Origin: Candidatus Sumerlaeota bacterium
GTDB lineage: Bacteria > Sumerlaeota > Sumerlaeia > JADFCT01
DNA length: 9,602 nt
Direction of reading: 5' to 3'
NCBI GenBank assembly: GCA_017161665.1
Contig: JADFCT010000124.1
Location: forward strand, 1 to 9,602
In this document: positions 1 through 6,717 of the stretch, one piece after another
Layout of the letters: every line of letters begins with the position of its first letter
Numbering within the stretch: the first letter of the stretch is position 1
The notes under the pieces: generated by a model
Databases searched by the model: none
Told to the model about the DNA's origin: nothing
Seen by the model: only the letters and a program-made list of their open reading frames with translations
Translations under genes and position numbers: made by a program

Positions 1-354
1 AATTCGATCTGGAAGCTGCGGGGCTTCCTGGATTTGATCGCGGGGGGCGTGGGGATGCGTCGCGGGCGACGGGATCCCCATCATCTGCGCGTGGGTGATG
101 TGGTGGATTGCTGGCGCGTGGAAGCGATAGAGCGTCCCAGGTATCTGCGCCTGATGGTGGAAATGCGACTGCCTGGGCGCGCCTGGCTGGAGTATGAAGT
201 CACTGGAAATGAATCCGCGTCCTCAATTCGCCAAACCATAATCTACGATCCAGTGGGACTGACGGGGATCTTGCTCTGGAAGGCTCTCTTTGTCCCACAT
301 CGTTTGATTCTGTCAGGGATGGTACGCGGGATCGCCGCACAATCGGAGAAATAA
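1..354 (+). CDS. SDR-family NAD(P)-binding oxidoreductase, C-terminal DUF2867 part (5' partial)
   Basis: The reading frame is open from the first base to a TAA stop, giving 117 visible residues; the true start lies left of the window. Recognisable DUF2867 features are the early W-K-L-R-G-F-L-D-x-I-x-G-G-V-G stretch, M-R-R-G-R-R-D-P soon after, the central 'EMRLPGRAWLEYEV' and the closing L-x-x-R-x-x-L-x-G-M-x-R-x-I. In YbjT-like proteins this domain follows an atypical short-chain dehydrogenase (NAD-dependent epimerase-like) Rossmann domain, which would be upstream. The substrate of this family is not established. Family assignment rests on motif recall, without a search. The TTG at base 34 lies inside the conserved domain and is not a believable start. 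The next confident gene on the same strand begins 313 nt downstream, so the two are probably not tightly coupled. Confidence 0.8.
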   Translation, partial: NSIWKLRGFLDLIAGGVGMRRGRRDPHHLRVGDVVDCWRVEAIERPRYLRLMVEMRLPGRAWLEYEVTGNESASSIRQTIIYDPVGLTGILLWKALFVPHRLILSGMVRGIAAQSEK

Positions 355-608
355 ATGGACCGATTCCCCACCGGGCAGGGTGTTGTCCCCTTCAATGGTG
401 TATTGGCGAAGGGCGCGTTCGACCCGATTTGACACACGGAATGGACGCCACCCTATCGTTCCCAACATTTCAATGCGTTCGGGATTCATCAAAAATAAAT
501 TTCGGCCAATGGGCGCCAGGATCACCGGTCGCTGAATCCATTCCAGTGCACATCCTTTCCGGAATTAATGTTCCCCGAGAGCCTTAGGGCTTGAAGCGGC
601 CGGAGGGC

Positions 609-637
609 TTGCCGCACAGTCACGCCCCGTTTTTACT
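609..637 (+). promoter_or_regulatory. Possible sigma70 promoter for the PHP gene
   Basis: TTGCCG (609-614) and TTTACT (632-637) are 17 nt apart, close to sigma70 -35 and -10 hexamers. Transcription would start about 24 nt before the chosen ATG at 668, leaving room for the Shine-Dalgarno site. Each hexamer departs from consensus, so this is a weak prediction. Confidence 0.25.
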
Positions 638-655
638 GGGATGCGATTTTTTCAT

Positions 656-660
656 GGAGA
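656..660 (+). promoter_or_regulatory. Shine-Dalgarno site of the PHP gene
   Basis: GGAGA ends 7 nt before ATG 668. It supports that start over the in-frame ATG at 641, which has no comparable site and would add nine residues ahead of the conserved metal-binding N-terminus. Confidence 0.6.
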
Positions 661-667
661 CCGCAAA

Positions 668-1441
668 ATGCTGAATGTTGATCTTCATATTCATACAACG
701 AACAGTTTGTGCGCTCATCATACGCCTCTGGAAGTCATGCGGCTGTGTCGCGACAAGGGAATCGGTCTCATCGCTCTGACCGACCACGGACCCGCCTGTA
801 ATGGAACCGTTCGGCACACCTTTTTTGACGTCCGACGCTTTCCTCGCGCCTTCGAGGGAATGGTCGTCCTCAAGGGAATGGAAACCAATATCCTGGATTT
901 GAAGGGGACGATTGATCTGCCTGGAAAACTGGGCGATAAGGTCGATGTGATCCTGGCTGGATTGCACCCAACCCCTTTTCCGAGCAGTGACCTGGAGCGT
1001 AACACCCAGGCCGTCGTCGCCGCCATTGAGGGGCCTATGCCAGTGGACATTATCAGTCATCCCGATCAGCACATGTATCCCATTGATCCGGAAAGGCTGG
1101 TCCAAGCCGCGGCGGAACAGGGAACCGCGATTGAGCTCAACAATTCCGGCGTGGTCCTGGGCAAAGCCGATCCGAACCGAACTCGACGTCTTGTTGATCT
1201 GGGGGCGAAGGTCGGGTGTCTTTTCGCTCTCAACAGTGATTCGCATACCTGGATCGAATTGGGCGAGGACCAGGCGATGCGACGTTTCTTGCGGGAAATG
1301 GACGCGCCACCTCTCAACATTATCAATGATTGGCCCATCGACAAAGTCATGGAGCACTTCGAAGGGCGGCGCCAAGCCCGGGCTAAAGCCATGCAGCATT
1401 CCCAAGTGATGGCGTCAGGCCGTGTAGGGAACCGTTCCTGA
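668..1441 (+). CDS. PHP-domain metal-dependent phosphoesterase (YcdX-like)
   Basis: This 257-aa protein is a probable cytoplasmic trinuclear-metal phosphoesterase of the PHP superfamily, about the length of E. coli YcdX (about 245 aa). The metal ligands are visible in the expected order: H7-x-H9 in 'VDLHIHT', H40 in 'ALTDHG', E72 in 'GMETN', H100 in 'AGLHPTP', H131 in 'ISHPDQH' and D191-x-H193 in 'NSDSH'. E156 in 'IELNNSG' is the typical preceding strand motif. These positions agree within a residue with those known for YcdX. The second early histidine, H15 in YcdX, appears shifted to H17 or H18. The natural substrate is unknown; related proteins act on phosphate esters or as histidinol-phosphatase-like enzymes. 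The start was chosen from the Shine-Dalgarno site and because the family begins almost directly with the HxH strand. The last 27 nt overlap the 3' end of the convergent sulfatase gene. Confidence 0.88.
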   Translation: MLNVDLHIHTTNSLCAHHTPLEVMRLCRDKGIGLIALTDHGPACNGTVRHTFFDVRRFPRAFEGMVVLKGMETNILDLKGTIDLPGKLGDKVDVILAGLHPTPFPSSDLERNTQAVVAAIEGPMPVDIISHPDQHMYPIDPERLVQAAAEQGTAIELNNSGVVLGKADPNRTRRLVDLGAKVGCLFALNSDSHTWIELGEDQAMRRFLREMDAPPLNIINDWPIDKVMEHFEGRRQARAKAMQHSQVMASGRVGNRS

Positions 1442-2863
1442 CTGATCGACCGTGTAGCCCCATTGTTGGATGTATTCCTCGCCCTTCAGGAAGCGGTCAC
1501 CGACGCTCTTGAGGCGGGCCTTGAGGCGTTCGTCCAGTTCCAGGGCCCGTTCGGCATAGGCCGGATCATCGATTCGATTGTGTTTCTGACTGGGGTCCTT
1601 TTCATTGTCGTACAGGAGCCAGGGGCTGTCCAGTGTCCGAACATAGGTGTAGCGCTCGGTTCGAATCCCCCGGAATTCCCTCCCGCCGCGGGCGCGAGTC
1701 CATTCGCCAAAGGGCGTATAACAAGCGATCAAGGCTTCTTCGGCTGGCGGCGGCGCCATGCCGCGTACGACTTTGGACCAGTCGGCGCCCTGAGCCGAAT
1801 CCGGGGGTGTCAGACCACACAGTCCCAGGAGGGTGGGCATGATGTCGGGGGTGCCGATGGGGGCCGTGATTGTACGGCCACTCCCGGGAGCGGCGCCCGG
1901 ACAGCGCATCAGAAAGGGCACGCGAATGGATTCATCGAATGGTTTCTGTTTTCGGATTTCCCCTTGGGAATAGAGCATGTCTCCGTGATCGGATGTGAAG
2001 ACAAACAGTGTATTCCGGCTCAGGCCCGTTTCGTCCAATGTCTTCAACAATTGGCCGATCGACTCATCCAAGGCGTGACAGTGGGCATAGTATCCGGCGA
2101 GATCCCGGCGCGCTTCGGCCTCCTTTTCCTTTGGGACGTTGTCGGGGAGAACCAGTGTCGCGGGATCGAAAAGGGCTCGATGGCGGGCCGGGGCCGTTTG
2201 ATAGGGGTTATGGGGCGGGCCCCAGGACAGAAATAGCGCAAAGGGATGGGGGCCAGTGTGACGACGGATATAGGCGCAGGCGTCCTGTGTCTGACATGCC
2301 GCATCGTATCCGGGCCAGAGTTTCTTCTCCGGACTGTCGTCGAAGTAGTATGATTTGTTGTAATTGTGAGTACATTCCAAGACTTTCCAATACTCAAATC
2401 CCTGACGGCGTTCCTGGGGGATGTAGGCGCTGCGTCCGTGCCCATCCAGGTGCCATTTGCCGATATACGCGGTTTGATAGCCTCCGTGCCGGTAGGCTTG
2501 GGCGATGGAAACGGCGGTGTCGCTCAGGCAGACGTCGTTGAGAAATGCCCCGTGGCGGTCGGCATACTGGCCGGTAATCAGACTGGCCCGGTAGGGCGTG
2601 CAGACGGGGCAGGTGGACACGGCGTTGACAAAGTTGACGCTGTCGCCAGCCAATCGGTCCAGATGGGGGGTCTTTGCGTTGGGGTCGCCCATGTAACCGG
2701 TGGCCTGGGCGCGCCACTGATCGGCGAAGACAAAAACCACATTGGGATGGCGGGACGCTTTAGCAGCTCCGCTGTCGCCGGCGGCGAATGGGTTCGTCAA
2801 GCCGAGGGTCAGGCCTCCCCCCAGGGCTTTGAGAAAAGATCGTCTGTCTGTCGTCGCGTTCAT
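1415..2863 (-). CDS. Tat-exported sulfatase (arylsulfatase family, S1/PF00884)
   Basis: This 482-aa protein should hydrolyse sulfate esters outside the cytoplasm. The N-terminus carries a twin-arginine signal, 'TDRRSFLKALGGG' (R7-R8), followed by a hydrophobic stretch to about residue 28. Catalytic features are metal-binding D48-Q49 in 'FADQW', the sulfatase signature 'CTPYRASLITG' (88-98) with C88 as the formylglycine precursor, 'GKWHL' (135-139), 'PPH' (216-218) and 'TSDHGD' (290-295). The C-terminal 'TERYTYVR' and 'WLLYDNEKDP' are typical of this subfamily. A cysteine-type signature implies maturation by a formylglycine-generating enzyme or an anaerobic radical-SAM maturase, neither seen here. 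The substrate, perhaps a sulfated polysaccharide, cannot be read from sequence. ATG 2863 has AGGAG 6 nt upstream, whereas the longer frame up to 2908 would place extra residues ahead of the Tat motif. It lies 28 nt after the ZIP transporter gene on the same strand, so co-transcription is likely. Confidence 0.93.
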   Translation of the reverse strand: MNATTDRRSFLKALGGGLTLGLTNPFAAGDSGAAKASRHPNVVFVFADQWRAQATGYMGDPNAKTPHLDRLAGDSVNFVNAVSTCPVCTPYRASLITGQYADRHGAFLNDVCLSDTAVSIAQAYRHGGYQTAYIGKWHLDGHGRSAYIPQERRQGFEYWKVLECTHNYNKSYYFDDSPEKKLWPGYDAACQTQDACAYIRRHTGPHPFALFLSWGPPHNPYQTAPARHRALFDPATLVLPDNVPKEKEAEARRDLAGYYAHCHALDESIGQLLKTLDETGLSRNTLFVFTSDHGDMLYSQGEIRKQKPFDESIRVPFLMRCPGAAPGSGRTITAPIGTPDIMPTLLGLCGLTPPDSAQGADWSKVVRGMAPPPAEEALIACYTPFGEWTRARGGREFRGIRTERYTYVRTLDSPWLLYDNEKDPSQKHNRIDDPAYAERALELDERLKARLKSVGDRFLKGEEYIQQWGYTVDQSGTVPYTA

Positions 2864-2867
2864 ATCG

Positions 2868-2874
2868 CTCTCCT
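2868..2874 (-). promoter_or_regulatory. Shine-Dalgarno site of the sulfatase gene
   Basis: On the minus strand AGGAGAG lies just upstream of ATG 2863. It fixes the start so that the Tat motif sits at residues 7-8. The site is within the 28-nt gap after the ZIP gene stop codon. Confidence 0.7.
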
Positions 2875-2891
2875 GTTTGCAGAAAGAAAAC

Positions 2892-3716
2892 TTACCCCAA
2901 CCCCACATCCAAGGCCATCATGATGGCGAATCCAATCATGGCGCCCACTGTGGGGGCGTCGGTGGGGGTCTCCGATCTTTTCGCGGCCGGGATCAATTCT
3001 TCGACCACCACGTAGATCATGGCGCCTGCGGCGAAAGCCAAGGCATACGGGAGAATCGGGGTGGCGATTATCACGAGGGTCGCGCCGGCCACACCGGCGA
3101 TTGGCTCAACCATTCCCGACATTTGTCCATAGAAAAAAGCCTTTTTGCGGGAGAAGCCTTCCCGCCGCATGGGCATGGAAACCGCCGTTCCCTCCGGAAA
3201 ATTTTGAATTCCAATGCCCAGGGCCAGAGCCATCGCGGCGGCCAGTGACGTCGTTCCGCCATCGACGCCCATGCTGACGGCGGCTGCGCCGAAAGCGACC
3301 CCCACCGCCAGTCCCTCCGGGATGTTGTGGAGCGTAATGGCCAGAACCAGCAGGGTGGTTCGCTTCCATGACGTCTGGATTCCCTCGGCCTTGCTCATGG
3401 AAGGATGGAGGTGGGGGAGAATCTTGTCAATGAGCCAGAGAGCCCCGCCCCCAGCCAGGAAGCCGATCACCACAACCAGCCAGGCCGGCAGATTTGAGGT
3501 GGCTTCGGCCATTTCAATGCCGGGCGCCAAGAGGGACCAGAAGCTGGCGGCAATCATGACGCCGGAGGCCATTCCCAGCATGGCGTCCAGCGTGTTGCGT
3601 CCCAATTCTTTCTTCATAAAAACCAGAGCGGCGCCCGCGGCCGTAAGAAACCACGTGAACAGGGTGGCCAGCAGAGCCTGAAGGATGGGGTCCAGTTCCT
3701 TGAACCAATCGTACAT
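2892..3716 (-). CDS. ZIP-family divalent metal transporter (GufA/ZIP11-like)
   Basis: This 274-aa inner-membrane protein probably takes up zinc or a related divalent cation. About eight hydrophobic helices can be placed near residues 11-33, 42-64, 77-97, 119-144, 157-178, 194-215, 222-240 and 255-272. The two hallmark ZIP metal-site motifs are present: 'HNIPEG' (130-135) in the fourth helix and 'QNFPEG' (171-176) in the fifth. E204 ('GMVEPIAG') and E239-E240 ('VEELIPA') are further conserved acidic positions. A short His-containing loop, 'PHLHP' (101-105), precedes the fourth helix. Glutamine at 171 fits the GufA/ZIP11 branch. ATG 3716 has GGAGG (3727-3731) 10 nt upstream. It is the first gene of a leftward pair with the sulfatase. 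An AT-rich imperfect dyad 79 nt upstream could be a metalloregulator operator. Metal preference cannot be told from sequence alone. Confidence 0.92.
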   Translation of the reverse strand: MYDWFKELDPILQALLATLFTWFLTAAGAALVFMKKELGRNTLDAMLGMASGVMIAASFWSLLAPGIEMAEATSNLPAWLVVVIGFLAGGGALWLIDKILPHLHPSMSKAEGIQTSWKRTTLLVLAITLHNIPEGLAVGVAFGAAAVSMGVDGGTTSLAAAMALALGIGIQNFPEGTAVSMPMRREGFSRKKAFFYGQMSGMVEPIAGVAGATLVIIATPILPYALAFAAGAMIYVVVEELIPAAKRSETPTDAPTVGAMIGFAIMMALDVGLG

Positions 3717-3794
3717 ATTCCGAAAACCTCCGAGCGCATTTTTACCGAAGTGAGCAAAGGTGTCGCCGTGGACGTGTGGGCCTGTGGCGCTTCA

Positions 3795-3817
3795 TATCAT
3801 TGCTTAACGATAATTAT
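3795..3817. promoter_or_regulatory. AT-rich imperfect dyad, possible operator
   Basis: TATCATT (3795-3801) and AACGATA (3806-3812) are inverted arms with a single mismatch and a 4-nt spacer. They overlap a perfect 8-bp palindrome, ATAATTAT (3810-3817). The element stands out as AT-rich in the divergent region between the ZIP transporter and the sensor-kinase genes. Its makeup loosely resembles Fur/Zur-type boxes, but I cannot assign a regulator. Confidence 0.25.
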
Positions 3818-3895
3818 GGGCCCGATGGAACGCCTGAAGCAAGGCAAAATGTGAGGCGCCCGCCGTTGCGCCTTCCCCGAAGCGCCATCCTTTTA

Positions 3896-3923
3896 TTGAC
3901 TTTTGAGGATACCGATGTAAACT
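3896..3923 (+). promoter_or_regulatory. Probable sigma70 promoter for the 93-aa protein and kinase
   Basis: TTGACT (3896-3901) and TAAACT (3918-3923) are separated by 16 nt and point towards the membrane-protein and kinase genes. The -35 matches consensus in five of six bases and the -10 in four of six. The predicted leader is about 70 nt. This is the best promoter-like sequence in the 283-nt divergent intergenic region. Confidence 0.4.
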
Positions 3924-3999
3924 GCCTTATGCTTTATTTGATTGCGCATTTATTTTATCGACGGAACGGCCTGATTGAAAAGGATGTGAGGAACGCTTC

Positions 4000-4281
4000 A
4001 TGGACGCCCAAAGCAATGAAATCGTAACACTGATTCTGGGGATCTGCATGGTGTTGTTCTTTTTCGCGAATCGTCGACAGATTCGGACATTCCCGCAGCC
4101 CGTCCTTTACCTCGCCTCGTATGCCACATTGGTCGTTGCCTGGCTGTTTACGGTGGCGGAGGGATTTGTGTGGCCGGAATCGCTGAACTACTTGGAGCAC
4201 GTGTTTTATATGCTCTCTTCCCTTTTATTTTTTACCTGGGTTACGGTCGTTTATCTGCACTCCATGAAAAAGGAGCGCTGA
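4000..4281 (+). CDS. Small three-helix membrane protein, likely paired with the downstream kinase
   Basis: This 93-aa protein has three hydrophobic segments near residues 7-23, 34-52 and 65-86 and a charged tail, 'MKKER'. No catalytic motif is visible. The start ATG has GAGGA (3988-3992) 7 nt upstream. Its layout matches the N-terminal membrane region of the kinase encoded next: both have F at 31 and V-L at 35-36, and both carry a 'VFY' tripeptide at the start of the third helix (68-70 here, 77-79 in the kinase), with a longer loop in the kinase. This suggests the two arose from one sensor module. The kinase gene starts 2 nt after this stop codon and its Shine-Dalgarno site lies inside this gene, so translation is probably coupled. 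The function is unknown; an accessory or co-receptor subunit of the kinase is an inference. Confidence 0.8.
   Translation: MDAQSNEIVTLILGICMVLFFFANRRQIRTFPQPVLYLASYATLVVAWLFTVAEGFVWPESLNYLEHVFYMLSSLLFFTWVTVVYLHSMKKER
4271..4275 (+). promoter_or_regulatory. Shine-Dalgarno site of the hybrid kinase, inside the upstream gene
   Basis: AGGAG ends 8 nt before ATG 4284 and lies within the last codons of the 93-aa protein gene. It supports ATG 4284 over any alternative start further upstream in the same frame, which would read through the small gene in another phase. Confidence 0.7.
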
Positions 4282-4283
4282 CG

Positions 4284-6635
4284 ATGGCCAGTTATTATGA
4301 CATCATCGCTTTTATCGCCTGTGTGGGGGCGGGCCTGCTACTGATCCGTCTGCATGTCTCTCGCCGCTCGCCTTTTGGTCCGGACGTTTTGTCCATGTTG
4401 CTTTTCCTCACCGCCCTTTCCCTGTTCAGAAATTTTTCCAATATTCTGGAGTGGACAAAGGGGATTGATTTTCTCGTTCCCCTGGAGGACTACCCCGAAG
4501 TTCTCGTGCCCGTGTTCTACTTTTTCACGCCCTATATTTTTATTCTGGATTATGGGCGGCGCATTATTCGCGACAGCGAGGAACGGTATCGCAGTCTGGT
4601 TGAAAACATCAACTTGGGCATTGCGCTTCTGGACTCGAATTTACAGGTCCAGATGACCAATTCACGGTGGCGCGCGTTTTTTGGGAGCCCGGACGGGAAC
4701 ACATCATCGCCCCTGACGCGGCAACGGGATTTGTCGATTGAACGCTTTCCTTATATTGAGGAATTAAAGACTGGCGCCGTCGCCGAAATCGAAGTGGTCG
4801 TCGATTTACCGGACCGTCCCCGCACTCCCTTTCGGTTGCAGGTCTGTCCCTTGCTGGGGGACCGGGGGCAATTCAAGGGCGGGGTCGAAATTGCTGAAGA
4901 CATCACGGAGCGGAAACTGGCCGAAGAAGTTTTGAAGCGCTCACGCCTGGAACTGATCGCTTCGAACGGCGTGGCGCGGGCCTTTCTAACCTCTTCAAAG
5001 GACACGATTTATGCCGATGTCCTTCAGGTGGTATTTCGGGCCATTGAATGCTGCCAGGGCCTGTTTGGCGTGGTGGACGCGCGTGGCGATTTATCTTTTG
5101 TATGGCTTGTCCGCGATCGGGAATTCCCCAGCGGCTATGCCGAAGAGAGAGGCGTCTTGCGCTACGGCTTCTGGAAGGGGCTCTGGGCGCGCGCGCTTAT
5201 CAACCGCGAAACGGTTACCGGCGATGTGTCGCCGGATTCTCCCGCTCCCCTGACCCAACTGACAAAGGCCTTGATCACGCCGATCACCTATAATCAGGAA
5301 TTGATTGGGGCCATTGCCGTGGACGGCAAACCGGCCGCCTTTTCGGATCTTGATATCAGCCTGATGGAGCATATTGCCGCTCAAGTCGCGCCGATTCTGA
5401 AATCAAAACTCGATTCGGAACGCTTTGAGAAGGATCGCCTCCGGCTGGAGGCCCAGCTTCGGCAATCCCAAAAAATGGAAGCCGTCGGGGCGCTGGCCGG
5501 CGGAATTTCGCACGACTTCAACAATATCTTGAGCGCCATTCTGGGTTACGCTGAACTCGCTTACGAGGATTGTCAGGACAACGAAGAATTGCGCGATAAT
5601 CTGGCCGCTGTGCTGGACGCCTCCCGCCGCGCCCAACAGCTGGTTTCGCAAATTCTTTCATTCAGCCGTCAAACGGATGTGGACCGCCGGCCGATTCATC
5701 TACAACCCGTGGTTCGAGAAGCCATTACCTTGCTCCGCAGCACGATCCCGTCCACCATTCCCTTACGCGCCCGGATTGATACGGAATGTGGGACCGTTTG
5801 CGCGGATTCCAATCAGATCTCCCAGGTGATCATCAATATCTGCACAAACGCCTATCAATCCATGCAGAAAAAAGAGACCACCTCTGACCGCTCGCTGTTG
5901 GATTTTGAACTTCAAATCGAATTGTTCCAGCAGCATCTGAGCGAACAGGAGGCGTCGGTGTTTCTGGATTTGTCGAAAGGCGACTATGTCTGCCTTCGAA
6001 TTCGCGATTCGGGCATCGGAATGGATGAAAAAACACTGGATCGGATTTTTGAGCCCTACTATTCGACTCGCGATAGTGATCAAAGCAGCGGAATGGGGCT
6101 GGCCACTGTCCACAGTATCGTGAAGTCGCACAATGGCGACATTGCCGTGGAAAGTCAACCGGGCCATGGAACCACGTTCACGGTATTCCTGCCCATTTGT
6201 GAATCAGAGCCGGATGAAACCACCGAAGCGGCCCAAAGCCCTGAGGTCGCCACTGGTCGAGAGCAGGTGTTATTTGTCGATGACGAGCCGATGATTGTGA
6301 CTATTGTGCAGCGCACGCTGGAACGTCTCGGCTATCACGTGACCACCGCCGAGGATGGAATGCAAGCGTTCAATCTGTTTCAAGCGGCCCCCGATCAGTA
6401 CGATATTGTCATCACCGACTTGACCATGCCGAATCTCGACGGGTTGGATTTGCTGGAGCGCGTCAAAGCGCTGCGACCGCACATGCCCACTATTCTGTGC
6501 TCGGGCTATTCACAAAAACTGAAGGATCCCAACCTGGATCTTTCCCATGTGGATCATGTCATGGCCAAGCCGCTGGTGGGCCGGGACCTGGCCAAAGCCA
6601 TTCGAGAGACCGTTATGAAATACCGTAAGTCCTGA
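4284..6635 (+). CDS. Membrane-anchored hybrid histidine kinase (3 TM, PAS, GAF-like, HisKA, HATPase_c, REC)
   Basis: This 783-aa sensor kinase should autophosphorylate and pass phosphate to its own receiver domain. In order it has three hydrophobic helices (about 5-24, 34-52, 72-90); a PAS domain (about 98-215) beginning 'SEERYRSLVENINLGIALLD' and ending 'AEDITERK'; a GAF-like domain (about 225-375); a short coiled linker; and a HisKA helix pair with phosphoacceptor H410 in 'GGISHDFNNILSAILGYAEL'. The ATPase domain has N-box residues N518 and N522, G1 'DSGIGM' (575-580), F-box 'IFEPYYSTR' and G2 'SSGMGLATVHSIVKSH' (601-616). The receiver (about 660-780) has acidic D666-D667, phosphoacceptor D712 in 'TDLTMP' and K762 in 'AKPL'. 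All key residues are intact. No DNA-binding output domain or separate response regulator is in the window, so the target pathway is unknown. Little extracytoplasmic sequence is visible, suggesting membrane or cytoplasmic sensing. Confidence 0.93.
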   Translation: MASYYDIIAFIACVGAGLLLIRLHVSRRSPFGPDVLSMLLFLTALSLFRNFSNILEWTKGIDFLVPLEDYPEVLVPVFYFFTPYIFILDYGRRIIRDSEERYRSLVENINLGIALLDSNLQVQMTNSRWRAFFGSPDGNTSSPLTRQRDLSIERFPYIEELKTGAVAEIEVVVDLPDRPRTPFRLQVCPLLGDRGQFKGGVEIAEDITERKLAEEVLKRSRLELIASNGVARAFLTSSKDTIYADVLQVVFRAIECCQGLFGVVDARGDLSFVWLVRDREFPSGYAEERGVLRYGFWKGLWARALINRETVTGDVSPDSPAPLTQLTKALITPITYNQELIGAIAVDGKPAAFSDLDISLMEHIAAQVAPILKSKLDSERFEKDRLRLEAQLRQSQKMEAVGALAGGISHDFNNILSAILGYAELAYEDCQDNEELRDNLAAVLDASRRAQQLVSQILSFSRQTDVDRRPIHLQPVVREAITLLRSTIPSTIPLRARIDTECGTVCADSNQISQVIINICTNAYQSMQKKETTSDRSLLDFELQIELFQQHLSEQEASVFLDLSKGDYVCLRIRDSGIGMDEKTLDRIFEPYYSTRDSDQSSGMGLATVHSIVKSHNGDIAVESQPGHGTTFTVFLPICESEPDETTEAAQSPEVATGREQVLFVDDEPMIVTIVQRTLERLGYHVTTAEDGMQAFNLFQAAPDQYDIVITDLTMPNLDGLDLLERVKALRPHMPTILCSGYSQKLKDPNLDLSHVDHVMAKPLVGRDLAKAIRETVMKYRKS

Positions 6636-6663
6636 TTGATTTACTCTCAAGCATTTGTTTATA
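6636..6663 (+). promoter_or_regulatory. Possible sigma70 promoter after the kinase gene
   Basis: TTGATT (6636-6641) and TTTATA (6658-6663) are 16 nt apart, immediately after the kinase stop codon and ahead of the candidate starts of the next gene. It could drive the membrane-protein gene independently of the kinase. Confidence is low because the spacer is AT-rich and the hexamers may occur by chance. Confidence 0.25.
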
Positions 6664-6717
6664 CCCCCTGTTTTATCTTTGATGAACTCTTTTGACTACC
6701 GGATGTCTTGCCCCCCT

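Larger units (their letters stand above)
355..667. other. Intergenic spacer with a weak minus-strand ORF
   Basis: No confident gene lies in these 313 bases. On the minus strand a 70-codon frame (525 to 313, GTG start) has reasonable codon use and overlaps the tail of the DUF2867 gene by 42 nt, but it has no Shine-Dalgarno site and matches no family I know. The frame stays open upstream of that GTG to a TAA at about 565-567. A short inverted repeat (GCGGC at 596-600, GCCGC at 611-615, 10-nt loop) is followed 11 nt later by five T residues, which is too weak to call a terminator. The right end carries a possible promoter and the Shine-Dalgarno site for the PHP gene. Confidence 0.5.
3717..3999. 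other. Divergent intergenic region between the ZIP and sensor-kinase genes
   Basis: These 283 bases separate oppositely oriented genes. They hold the ZIP Shine-Dalgarno site (3727-3731), the AT-rich dyad (3795-3817), a sigma70-like promoter facing right (3896-3923) and the Shine-Dalgarno site of the 93-aa protein (3988-3992). I found no convincing promoter for the leftward ZIP gene and no stable hairpin. An open frame from 3776 to 4027 overlaps the start of the 93-aa gene and lacks coding character. Confidence 0.6.

Noticed and set aside
596..615. Short inverted repeat GCGGC/GCCGC as a terminator of the DUF2867 gene
   Set aside because: The stem is only 5 bp with a 10-nt loop, lies about 240 nt from the stop codon, and the T-run does not follow directly.
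620..1405. Long minus-strand open frame opposite the PHP gene (261 codons)
   Set aside because: It is antisense to a gene with complete PHP metal-binding motifs, and its product shows no recognisable domain.
1463..2236. Plus-strand open frame opposite the sulfatase gene
   Set aside because: The opposite strand encodes the full sulfatase signature and active-site motifs; this frame is a compositional shadow.
3776..4027. Plus-strand frame of 83 codons in the divergent intergenic region
   Set aside because: It covers the predicted promoter and overlaps the well-supported start of the 93-aa gene in another phase; there is no ribosome-binding site or known domain.
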